Positions 45,041-52,509 are shown, numbered from the stretch's first letter. The stretch: 64,000 bases of DNA from Lycocorax pyrrhopterus obiensis (GCA_014706295.1 JACSVZ010000004.1:89101047-89165046); one strand, 5' to 3'. The notes: generated by a model from the letters alone, not told the origin. Program-made: numbers and translations.

Positions 45041-45362
45041 AGGGAAATTAAATATAAAGGCAAGAAAAAACCCCAGTGGGCTAAACTAACAGAGTCAGAA
45101 TACAACCTGGCACCCTGTTAATCAGGGTGGCGTGAGCAGTCCGATGAGATGGTGGCTGTAGTCCTCCTGAAGTGATGGATGTGGCTCTGTCGAAGCAGTG
45201 GTCCAGTAGAAAGGTCTGCTCCTCCTCAGAAAGTCCAGTGGTGACTATGCAGCTCCTGTCCTCTGGGAATCCAGTGGGAAGGATGCCCGTGGTGTTCAGA
45301 GTCCCAGATTATATCCAAGATGGAACGCTTGGTTCCTCCCTCTGGGTGGAGCATCTCACAAT

Positions 45363-45488
45363 AGAATGATGAGTCATGAGGCCAGGTGTTGATGGGCTCA
45401 TTAACAGAAGATAGTCCGGAGGGAGTTATCTCTGAGTCATGCGGCAGGGCATTGATGGGCCATCAGCAGAAAGATAGTCCGGAGGGAG
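45363..45488 (-). promoter_or_regulatory. U3 tandem duplication with two AP-1 sites (3' LTR)
   Basis: Two 63-bp units lie head to tail, 45363-45425 and 45426-45488. Each carries TGAGTCATG (45370 and 45433), TTGATGGG and the shared end GATAGTCCGGAGGGAG. TGAGTCA is the perfect AP-1 consensus and is nearly palindromic, so it works in either direction. Repeated U3 units with activator sites are a classical retroviral enhancer design. The enhancer role is inferred. Confidence 0.7.
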
Positions 45489-45564
45489 GAGGCCAGGAAA
45501 CACCGCCCCACCTGGTTTCAACAGCTCATGAGGATGGTAATAGAATACACTGCAACCCAGGACA

Positions 45565-45581
45565 TTATCCACCCCTTATTC
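45565..45581 (-). other. Polypurine-like tract before the 3' LTR
   Basis: In the element's sense the bases next to U3 read GAATAAGGGGTGGATAA, then TGTCC of the LTR. The run is purine-rich with a few T residues and sits where plus-strand priming must begin. It is also the loop side of a 13-bp inverted repeat (45535-45547 with 45577-45589). Confidence 0.6.
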
Positions 45582-45634
45582 TATTACCACCTTCATTATC
45601 CCAAATCAACTTAAACTCTACACACACAGACGCG

Positions 45635-45652
45635 TATATATATATATATATA
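45635..45652. repeat. (TA)9 repeat inside the provirus
   Basis: A TA run lies between the pol stop and the polypurine-like tract, in the only non-coding part of the internal region. Confidence 0.9.
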
Positions 45653-45662
45653 CAGTGAAGCC

Positions 45663-48600
45663 CTACATACCATTCTCACTTAAGATTAGGTCTCCCTGTG
45701 GTACACAACGGGTCTCCCCATCTTTCTGCATTACCCACCAGGTGTAACCAGGTCCTTGAGCAAAGACAATCCCACGGATGGGTTTGCCTTTGCCTGAGGT
45801 GGGATTAATCCAAACAGTCTTCCCTAAAATACCTCTCATGTGTACCACAGGGACTCCATCTCCATCCACCGTGTGCAGGGGTTCAGACTGGGCAGGACCA
45901 GCTCGATTGATGGACCCTCGGGTATTGACTATCCAGGTGGCCTTTGCTAAGTTCACTTCCCAATTTTTGAAGGTCCCCCCACCAAGAGCCTTCAGGGTGG
46001 TTTTAAGTAGTCCATTGCAGCGTTCAACTTTTCCAGCAGCTGGTGCATGATAAGGGATATGATATATCCATTCAATACCGTGTTCTCTGGTCCAGGTGTT
46101 TATGAGGCTGTTCTTAAAATGAGTCCCGTTGTCTGACTCGATCCTCTCAGGGGTGCCGTGTCTCCACAGGACTTGCTTTTCGAGGCCCAGGATGGTATTC
46201 CGGGCAGTAGCATGAGGCACGGGGTAGGTCTCCATCCATCCAGTTGTTGCTTCCACCATGGTCAACACGTAGTGCTTGCCTTGGCGGGTCTGGGGAAGGG
46301 TGATGTAGTCAACTTGCCAGGCTTCCCCATACCTATACTTTGACCATCGTCCACCATACCATAAAGGCTTCACCCGCTTGGCCTGTTTGATTGCAGCACA
46401 GGTCTCACAACTGTGGATGACCTGTGAGATGCTGTCCATAGTAAGGTCCACCCCTCGGTCACGGGCCCATCGGTATGTTGCATCTCTCCCCTGATGGCCA
46501 GAGGCATCATGGGCCCAACGAGCTAGGAATAATTCTCCCTTGTGATGCCAGTCTAGATCCACCTGAGATACTTTCACCTTGGCAGCTTGGTCCACCTGCT
46601 CATTGTTGTGATGCTCTTCATTAGCCCGACTCTTGGGTACATGTGCATCCACGTGTCGAACCTTTACGGTTAGCCTCTCTACTCGAGCAGCGATGTCCTG
46701 CCAAATCTCAGCGGCCCAGATGGGTTTCCCTCTGCGCTGCCAGTTGGCCTTTCTCCAGCGATCCAGCCATCCCCACAGAGCATTAGCTACCATCCACGAG
46801 TCAGTATAGAGATAGAGCTTCGGCCACTTCTCTCGTTCAGCAGTATCCAAAGCCAGCTGGACAGCTTTAAGCTCTGCAACCTGACTCGATCCTCCTTGTC
46901 CCTCGGTAGCTTGTGCAACTTGTCGTGTGGGGCTCCATACTGCAGCTTTCCATTTCCGGCTAGCGCCTACAATTCGGCAGGAACCATCAGTGAAGAGGGC
47001 ATACCATCTCTCAGTCTCCGGCAGCTCGTTATATGGTGGAGCTTCCTCGGCACAGGTCACTTGCTCTTCCTCTTCTTCCAAAGATAATCCAAAGGTCTCA
47101 CCTTCAGGCCAGTTTGTTATGATTTCCAAGATCCCAGGGCGATTTGGGTTTCCAATACGGGCGCGCTGCGTGATGAGGGCGATCCATTTGCTCCATGTGG
47201 TGTCAGTGGCATGATGCGTGGAAGGAACCTTTCCCTTGAACATCCACCCCAGCACCGGTAGTCGGGGTGCCAGGAGGAGTTGTGCCTCTGTGCCAATTAC
47301 TTCTGAGGCAGCTTGGACTCCTTCATAGGCGGCCAGGATTTCTTTCTCTGTTGGGGTGTAATTGGCTTCGGACCCTCTGTAGCTTCGGCTCCAGAATCCC
47401 AGTGGTCGACCCCGAGTCTCACCAGGCACCTTCTGCCAAAGGCTCCAGGACAGGCCATGGCTCCCGGCTGCAGAGTAGAGCACGTTCTTCACCTCTGGTC
47501 CTGTCCTGACTGGGCCAAGGGCTACCGCGTGAGCGATTTCCTGCTTGATCTGGGCAAAGGCTTGCTGCTGTTCAGGACCCCAGTGGAAATCGTTCTTCTT
47601 GCGGGTAACCAGGTAGAGAGGGCTCACGATCTGGCTGTACTCGGGAATGTGCATCCTCCAGAAACCTATGGCGCCTAGAAAAGCTTGTGTTTCCTTTTTG
47701 TTGGTCGGTGGAGACATTGCTGTGATCTTATTGATGACCTCGGTGGGAATCTGACGCCGTCCATCTTGCCACTTTACTCCCAGGAACTGGATCTCTCGAG
47801 CAGGCCCCTTGACTTTGCTCTTCTTGATGGCAAAGCCGGCTTCCAGCAGAATCTGGATGATTTTCTCTCCTTTCTCGAATACTTCTGCTGCGGTGTTCCC
47901 CCACACAATGATGTCGTCAATGTACTGCAGATGTTCTGGAGCTTTACCCTTTTCTAGTGCAGTCTGGATCAGTCCATGGCAGATGGTGGGACTGTGTTTC
48001 CACCCCTGGGGCAATCGGTTCCAGGTATACTGCACACCCCTCCAGGTGAAGGCAAACTGAGGCCTGCACTCTGCTGCCAAAGGAATGGAGAAGAAGGCGT
48101 TGGCAATGTCAATAGTGGCGTACCACTTCGCTGCCTTGGACTCCAGCTCGTACTGAAGTTCCAGCATGTCTGGCACGGCAGCACTCAGCGGTGGCGTGAC
48201 CTCATTCAGGCCACGGTAATCCACCGTCAGTCTCCATTCTCCACTGGACTTACGCACTGGCCATATAGGGCTGTTAAAGGGTGAGCGGGCCTTGCTGACC
48301 ACCCCTTGGTTCTCCAGTTTACGAATCATCTCATGGACGGGAACCACAGAGTCTCTGTCTGTGCGGTATTGCCGACGGTGCACTGTTGCTGTGGCGATTG
48401 GTACTTGTTGCTCTTCAACTCTCAGCAGTCCCACAGCAGAGGGGTCATCTGAGAGGCCAGGCAAGGTACTTAGTTGTCTGATATCTTCTGTCTCTACAGC
48501 AGCTATCCCAAAAGCCCAACGATGTCCTTTTGGGTCTTTGAAATATCCATTCCTGAGGTAATCTATGCCGAGGATGCATGGGGCCTCTGGGCCAGTCACG

Positions 48601-48857
48601 ATGGGGTGTTTCTGCCACTCGTTCCCAGTTAAACTTACTTCCGCTTCCAGTACAGTCAGCTGCTGGGATCCTCCTGTCACCCCAGAAATAGAAATGGGTT
48701 CCGTTCCCACATACCTCGATGGCATCAGTGTGCATTGAGCGCCGGTGTCCACCAAAGCTGTGTATTTTTGTGGGTCAGACGTGCCAGGCCATCGGATCCA
48801 CACAGTCCAAAAGACCCGATTGTCCCTTTCCTCTACCTGGCTAGAGGAAGGGCCCCT
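45663..48857 (-). CDS. pol: Endogenous retroviral Pro-Pol (protease, RT, RNase H, integrase), made by readthrough of Gag UAG
   Basis: The frame is open for 1064 codons directly after the gag UAG, with no own ATG near the start, so it is probably made only as Gag-Pro-Pol. Counting from the codon after UAG: protease DTGA with Asp37 and a later ILG motif; reverse transcriptase with Asp250 and YIDD at 312-315; RNase H with Asp623 (FTDGS), Glu662, Asp686 (YTDSW) and Asp756; integrase with an H-x4-H (783, 788) and CxxC (817, 820) zinc domain. Its core has Asp850, Asp909 (SDNG) and Glu945, exactly a D,D-35-E spacing. A C-terminal Trp-rich module (VWINP...WWV) follows. The RT motifs LPQGWKHSP and YIDDI are of ERV-L/class III type. 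No dUTPase follows integrase, unlike mammalian ERV-L. No stop, frameshift or missing catalytic residue was found. Confidence 0.95.
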   Translation of the reverse strand, partial: RGPSSSQVEERDNRVFWTVWIRWPGTSDPQKYTALVDTGAQCTLMPSRYVGTEPISISGVTGGSQQLTVLEAEVSLTGNEWQKHPIVTGPEAPCILGIDYLRNGYFKDPKGHRWAFGIAAVETEDIRQLSTLPGLSDDPSAVGLLRVEEQQVPIATATVHRRQYRTDRDSVVPVHEMIRKLENQGVVSKARSPFNSPIWPVRKSSGEWRLTVDYRGLNEVTPPLSAAVPDMLELQYELESKAAKWYATIDIANAFFSIPLAAECRPQFAFTWRGVQYTWNRLPQGWKHSPTICHGLIQTALEKGKAPEHLQYIDDIIVWGNTAAEVFEKGEKIIQILLEAGFAIKKSKVKGPAREIQFLGVKWQDGRRQIPTEVINKITAMSPPTNKKETQAFLGAIGFWRMHIPEYSQIVSPLYLVTRKKNDFHWGPEQQQAFAQIKQEIAHAVALGPVRTGPEVKNVLYSAAGSHGLSWSLWQKVPGETRGRPLGFWSRSYRGSEANYTPTEKEILAAYEGVQAASEVIGTEAQLLLAPRLPVLGWMFKGKVPSTHHATDTTWSKWIALITQRARIGNPNRPGILEIITNWPEGETFGLSLEEEEEQVTCAEEAPPYNELPETERWYALFTDGSCRIVGASRKWKAAVWSPTRQVAQATEGQGGSSQVAELKAVQLALDTAEREKWPKLYLYTDSWMVANALWGWLDRWRKANWQRRGKPIWAAEIWQDIAARVERLTVKVRHVDAHVPKSRANEEHHNNEQVDQAAKVKVSQVDLDWHHKGELFLARWAHDASGHQGRDATYRWARDRGVDLTMDSISQVIHSCETCAAIKQAKRVKPLWYGGRWSKYRYGEAWQVDYITLPQTRQGKHYVLTMVEATTGWMETYPVPHATARNTILGLEKQVLWRHGTPERIESDNGTHFKNSLINTWTREHGIEWIYHIPYHAPAAGKVERCNGLLKTTLKALGGGTFKNWEVNLAKATWIVNTRGSINRAGPAQSEPLHTVDGDGVPVVHMRGILGKTVWINPTSGKGKPIRGIVFAQGPGYTWWVMQKDGETRCVPQGDLILSENGM

Positions 48858-48860
48858 CTA
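48842..48860 (-). promoter_or_regulatory. In-frame UAG with overlapping hairpin between gag and pol
   Basis: Gag ends GAA-TAG at 48860-48858 and Pol continues in the same frame (AGG GGC CCT ...). The UAG is part of a perfect 6-bp inverted repeat, TAGAGG (48860-48855) with CCTCTA (48847-48842), around a 7-base loop. Gammaretroviruses express Pol by UAG readthrough aided by a downstream RNA structure. The shared frame implies the same logic here, though in this element the stop codon itself sits in the stem. Recoding is inferred, not shown. Confidence 0.65.
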
Positions 48861-50765
48861 TTCCTGGTCGTGGTACACGTTGCTCGCCTCCGGTGAGTAT
48901 GCTCCTGAGGTCCCTTCAAGAGGATCAGTCACATTATTATTCCTATACTGTCTGGAGTTCTGTGTGCAGGACACCGGAGCAGCGTTGACTCTAGATGAGC
49001 TTCTTGTGGTAGCTGTCCCTCTTTTTAGTTCACGTACCCGGGCTGCTAAAGAAGAGGTGGGTTTTCTATGCCAGTTACTCATGTCTTCTCCATGTTCCTG
49101 AAGAAAAAACCAGAGATTACCTCGTGGAGTGTATTCTCTCTCCCTGGTTGGGGAACGTCTGCTCCTAATGGCAGAGACTCTTGTCGGTTCTGGTGAGATG
49201 TGGCAAATTTCTTCCTTGAGTTCCTTTTTCAGTTTCTGATGGCCCTCTTCAATCAAGCTCCGGACTTGCTCAGCCAGCCTTGTTTCCACGGATGAAACAT
49301 GAGTGCGAAACGGGGCAGTGACAGTGTCCTCGTAAATCCTCAGTTTGTTGGCCAAGACGCCCACTCTGTCCTCGCCTTCCCTCCATTGCAGCGTTGCCAG
49401 GTAACGGGAGTACATCTCTGGTCCAAGACGGGCGAATCTCAACCACATCTGTGATGTGCACTGGACATCATCCGGGCTTTTAGGAAATCTCTCATCTTCT
49501 GCGAACACGATTTCCAGCACAGCTAATTCCCTCAGGCATCGGATACCTTGCTCCATGGTGTTCCATTTTCCTTGGTGCACCTGGAGGTCTTCTTTACAAA
49601 GGTACCTGTCTCTTACGCTTGTCAGCAGTCGCCGCCAGAGGCTGAGTGTTTCTTGGGTTCTCCCGATCCCCTGGTCAATGACCACATCCCGGGACAGAGA
49701 TCCCAGCTGCCTGGCCTCACTTCCGTCCAGAATGGTGTCATTGGCTGCAGCGTCCCAGATGCGGAGCAGCCAGGTCAAGATGGACTCGTTGGTCTGGCGG
49801 GTGAATTCCCTCCACAGGTCACGCAGCTCACCCAGGGATAGCGACCGAGTGATGATCTCAGGCTCTGTCTCTTCTGCTGAGTGCGAGGGTCCTGCTGCAT
49901 CCTCATCAGTCACTATGCGGACTGATTTGCTTTTTGATTTCTTCTTCTGGACGAGGGCAACTGCTACGGGTTTAGGCTGTTCTGGTTCAGTGATGGTTTG
50001 TGAGGAGACGCTGACGGTGCCTTTGGTTTCTTTCTCCTCTGTGTCAGTCTGTGTAGACACGGACGCTGTTGCTTTGCTTTTGGTTTCTTTCTCCTCTGTG
50101 TCAGTCTGTGTAGACATGGACGCTGTTGTTTTGCGTTTGGTTTCTTTCTCCTCTGTGTCAGTCTGTGTAGACACGGACACTGTTGCTTTGCTTTTGGTTT
50201 CTTTCTCCTCAGTGACAGTCTGCGTAGACATGGATGCTGTTGCTTTGCTTTTGGCTTCTTTCTCCTTCGTGACGGTCTGCGTAGACATGGTGTTTGCTGC
50301 TTTGCTCATGGTTTCCCTCTTCTCCTGAGGATGCTGTGCCATAGCTCTGATTCTAAGCATGGTGTACACGGTGCAGGCTGTACAGAGAAGACAAAGCAGA
50401 ACTGACAGCAAGTTTATGCCATCTTTGACATCCAAAGGGAACTCAATATTTTCAAAAACTGCTGTGTCAGGCCTGAAAGGCTGGAAAAAACCGTTCTTTA
50501 ATCCTCCACCCAGGGGCTGGGTACGATTGTTGAGGCCCCAGATGTAGCAGCCCAGACTAGGACAAGCAAACCAAGTTGAGTATATATTCCAAATTATGCT
50601 CGTTGCCTCAGAGGTTATTATGCAGTAGGCGTAATAGAACAATAAAGCAAATTTTATACCATACCCTGGTCTACACAGGAGCATTACAACTGGCAGGTAG
50701 TTCCCCGTGTGCGGAAAAATGTAGAGAGCTAGGTACAAGACCCATGAAAGCATGCTGAGCATCAT
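48858..50765 (-). CDS. gag: Endogenous retroviral Gag with membrane-type N-terminus and TQT repeats
   Basis: 635 residues from the first in-frame ATG after the primer site (A at -3, 57-nt leader with no earlier ATG). The N-terminus is strongly hydrophobic: about residues 4-31, 36-59 and 117-138 could span a membrane, with two Cys (68, 73) and an N-glycosylation sequon (Asn80) between. Residues 160-252 form five 19-residue units, (M/V)STQT(V/D)TEEKETKSKA(T)-like, plus a decayed sixth. A Lys-rich patch follows, then a helical capsid-like region (about 305-490), a charged coiled-coil-like stretch (493-520) and an Arg/Ser-rich tail (532-593). No CCHC zinc knuckle is present and no glycine at position 2 for myristoylation. 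This suggests membrane targeting by the hydrophobic domain rather than by a classical matrix. An alternative start at Met142 (50342), after the last hydrophobic segment, would give a soluble Gag. Identity as Gag rests on position and the capsid-like part. Confidence 0.88.
   Translation of the reverse strand: MMLSMLSWVLYLALYIFPHTGNYLPVVMLLCRPGYGIKFALLFYYAYCIITSEATSIIWNIYSTWFACPSLGCYIWGLNNRTQPLGGGLKNGFFQPFRPDTAVFENIEFPLDVKDGINLLSVLLCLLCTACTVYTMLRIRAMAQHPQEKRETMSKAANTMSTQTVTKEKEAKSKATASMSTQTVTEEKETKSKATVSVSTQTDTEEKETKRKTTASMSTQTDTEEKETKSKATASVSTQTDTEEKETKGTVSVSSQTITEPEQPKPVAVALVQKKKSKSKSVRIVTDEDAAGPSHSAEETEPEIITRSLSLGELRDLWREFTRQTNESILTWLLRIWDAAANDTILDGSEARQLGSLSRDVVIDQGIGRTQETLSLWRRLLTSVRDRYLCKEDLQVHQGKWNTMEQGIRCLRELAVLEIVFAEDERFPKSPDDVQCTSQMWLRFARLGPEMYSRYLATLQWREGEDRVGVLANKLRIYEDTVTAPFRTHVSSVETRLAEQVRSLIEEGHQKLKKELKEEICHISPEPTRVSAIRSRRSPTREREYTPRGNLWFFLQEHGEDMSNWHRKPTSSLAARVRELKRGTATTRSSSRVNAAPVSCTQNSRQYRNNNVTDPLEGTSGAYSPEASNVYHDQE
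50010..50288 (-). repeat. 57-bp tandem repeats coding 19-residue Gag units
   Basis: Five in-frame copies of a 57-bp unit (the last shortened to 51 bp) are visible on the + strand by the recurring 'tttctcctctgtgtcagtct' phrase. Copies differ at only a few bases and start with alternating Met or Val. The unit keeps a multiple of three, so copy-number change would preserve the frame. A sixth, diverged unit follows (VSSQTITEPEQ). Confidence 0.93.
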
Positions 50766-50822
50766 AGTGAGTAGGTGACTTCTACAATGCAAAATTGTAA
50801 TTCTGACTTTCCTCAGTATCCT

Positions 50823-50840
50823 GCCGCACGTTGGGCGCCA
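50823..50840 (-). other. Primer binding site, tRNA-Lys(1,2)-like
   Basis: In the element's sense, TGGCGCCCAACGTGCGGC starts four bases (TTTT) after the CA end of the 5' LTR. It differs at one position from TGGCGCCCAACGTGGGGC, the complement of the tRNA-Lys(1,2) 3' end used by, for example, spuma-type retroviruses. The assignment is from recalled primer-site sequences. Confidence 0.88.
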
Positions 50841-50895
50841 AAAATGTACTGGTTTGAAAAACAGACCAGTGGGAGGCACCAAGTCAGAATAACAA

Positions 50896-50920
50896 TTTAT
50901 TAGGGAAATTAAATATAAAG
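50896..50920 (-). promoter_or_regulatory. TATA-like box and AATAAA in the 5' LTR
   Basis: In the element's sense CTTTATATTT (50920-50911) is followed after about ten bases by AATAAA (50901-50896). The TATA-like element would place the transcript start near or just past the AATAAA, making R short. The core promoter is inferred from position and motif only. Confidence 0.5.
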
Positions 50921-51223
50921 GCAAGAAAAAACCCCAGTGGGCTAAACTAACAGAGTCAGAATACAACCTGGCACCCTGTTAATCAGGGTGGCGTGAGCAG
51001 TCCGATGAGATGGTGGCTGTAGTCCTCCTGAAGTGATGGATGTGGCTCTGTCGAAGCAGTGGTCCAGTAGAAAGGTCTGCTCCTCCTCAGAAAGTCCAGT
51101 GGTGACTATGCAGCTCCTGTCCTCTGGGAATCCAGTGGGAAGGATGCCCGTGGTGTTCAGAGTCCCAGATTATATCCAAGATGGAACGCTTGGTTCCTCC
51201 CTCTGGGTGGAGCATCTCACAAT

Positions 51224-51349
51224 AGAATGATGAGTCATGAGGCCAGGTGTTGATGGGCTCATTAACAGAAGATAGTCCGGAGGGAGTTATCTCTGAGTCA
51301 TGCGGCAGGGCATTGATGGGCCATCAGCAGAAAGATAGTCCGGAGGGAG
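51224..51349 (-). promoter_or_regulatory. U3 tandem duplication with two AP-1 sites (5' LTR)
   Basis: The same 63-bp pair as in the 3' LTR, at 51224-51286 and 51287-51349, each with TGAGTCATG. In the 5' LTR these would lie upstream of the viral TATA-like box and so act as the proviral enhancer, if functional. Confidence 0.7.
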
Positions 51350-51425
51350 GAGGCCAGGAAACACCGCCCCACCTGGTTTCAACAGCTCATGAGGATGGTA
51401 ATAGAATACACTGCAACCCAGGACA

Positions 51426-51430
51426 ATGGT
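51426..51430. repeat. Target-site duplication, right copy
   Basis: ATGGT directly follows the LTR end GGACA and matches 44979-44983 exactly. Confidence 0.93.
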
Positions 51431-52509
51431 ATAGAGAATAATCAGTAAATTGTTTGTGCTTGTAATTTACACATGTGACTGAATACAAATGTAAGTACTT
51501 TAAATTAATTCTTTTTGTATTCCTGGTAGCCTCTGAATTTTACTTCTACTGCCTCATTTACAGACATCAGCTGCATAATTGACAGTGATAATTATAGTGG
51601 AATTTATGCCAGACAGAAGATTTTCTCTGGAGCCTTGGAGTCAATGTTCATAGTTTTTACACAACCTTTGAAATGCGTGAGGGTAATGTGATTTTATGTT
51701 TTTGTCTTAGCAAGTGCTAGAGGAGCACTGAGGTGTAGTACTACAGCCAGCAGGTTATTCTGAGATGTTTTGAACAGCTGCTTTCCAAAAAAACTGGCAA
51801 TGTTAGTGTAGTCCTTCATCTTCTTGACTGTACAAGTTAGAAGTGCAAATGGAAATGTGTCCTTGGATTACAGCTGTCAAAAATGTGTGCTTTGCTTTTA
51901 CTAAAGTGCCCAGAAATAGAAGTTTGGCAGCTGTGTTTCCAGATACAAGTTCAGTGTAACGTTTACTATAATGTTTGTTTTTCTTCTGTGATATTTCCCA
52001 TGCCATGTTCTGGTCCTTGAGTGTTTGGATTTATCTGTTCTACTTGTTTCTCTAAACTGCAACTACTTGAAGGAAAACATTCATGTGTCACCAGAGCAGA
52101 CTGTTTGCTTGAATGTCTCTCTATTGTGAGAAAGTATTTGCACTACTTTTACTTAAAGAGCTCCCAGACATGGCAAAATAAAAAGCTGAGTAAAGTCCAG
52201 GCTGACAGATTTTGCTAGGCCTGGATGTTGCCGTTTGTTGCTGTGTGAGGCTGTCTAAATGCAATGCCACCACAGTTTGCAAGACTTGCAAGGGATGGCG
52301 TTCAGGAAACATTTTATCAAGTTTTTGTGCATCCTAACTTAAACTACAGTTAATGGGTTTTGGTAAATCAAATCCACTGTCTTCTGCCTCCTGGGGTTCC
52401 TTGGCATCAAGCTTTGTACAAAGATAGGCAGGTTATTTTTCTTTTTCTTTCTTTTTATTTTGTCTTTTCTATTAAGTGCAAGTAACTTCAATGGTACAAT
52501 ATATGTATC

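Larger units (their letters stand above)
44984..45564 (-). repeat. 3' LTR (581 bp)
   Basis: On the - strand it runs TGTCCTGGGTTGC... to ...AAACCAGTACA. It contains U3 with a 63-bp tandem duplication (45363-45488), a TATA-like CTTTATATTTAA and AATAAA near 45035. The last 26 bp form an imperfect stem-loop (ACTGGTCTG / CAAACCAGT around a T5 loop, 44987-45009). It appears identical to the other LTR. Confidence 0.96.
44984..51425 (-). mobile_element. Complete ERV-L-type endogenous retrovirus (LTR-gag-pro-pol-LTR, no env)
   Basis: This 6442-bp provirus on the - strand inserted in the CSMD1 intron and is antisense to the gene. In its own direction the order is: 5' LTR (51425-50845), primer binding site (50840-50823), gag (50765-48858), UAG, pro-pol (48857-45663), a 98-bp tail with a TA repeat, a polypurine-like tract, and 3' LTR (45564-44984). 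Both LTRs are 581 bp and I found no difference between them. They begin TG and end CA and are flanked by ATGGT. Pol resembles ERV-L/spuma-like class III elements (RT box YIDD, LPQGWKHSP motif). No env frame and no dUTPase exist: only 98 bp separate the pol stop from the 3' LTR. All genes are open, which points to recent integration. Whether it is still active cannot be told from sequence. Confidence 0.97.
50845..51425 (-). repeat. 5' LTR (581 bp)
   Basis: Compared with 44984-45564, every block lines up without a gap and I saw no substitution. It drives transcription on the - strand, opposite to CSMD1. Duplicated U3 units with AP-1 sites are at 51224-51349. Confidence 0.96.

Noticed and set aside
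45172..45369. 65-codon open frame found identically at 51033-51230
   Set aside because: It is the same frame in the two identical LTRs; it lacks any domain and is antisense to the LTR transcript.
46896..48284. Several + strand open frames of 60-120 codons
   Set aside because: All are antisense shadows of the intact pol gene.
49456..50328. 290-codon open frame on the + strand
   Set aside because: It lies antisense to gag and its repeated text is the complement of the Gag tandem repeats; no domain, and a GC-richer coding strand often leaves an open antisense frame.
48858..51425. Domesticated Gag (host gene derived from the provirus)
   Set aside because: The whole element, including identical LTRs, is intact, so open gag is explained by youth; there is no sign of host selection.
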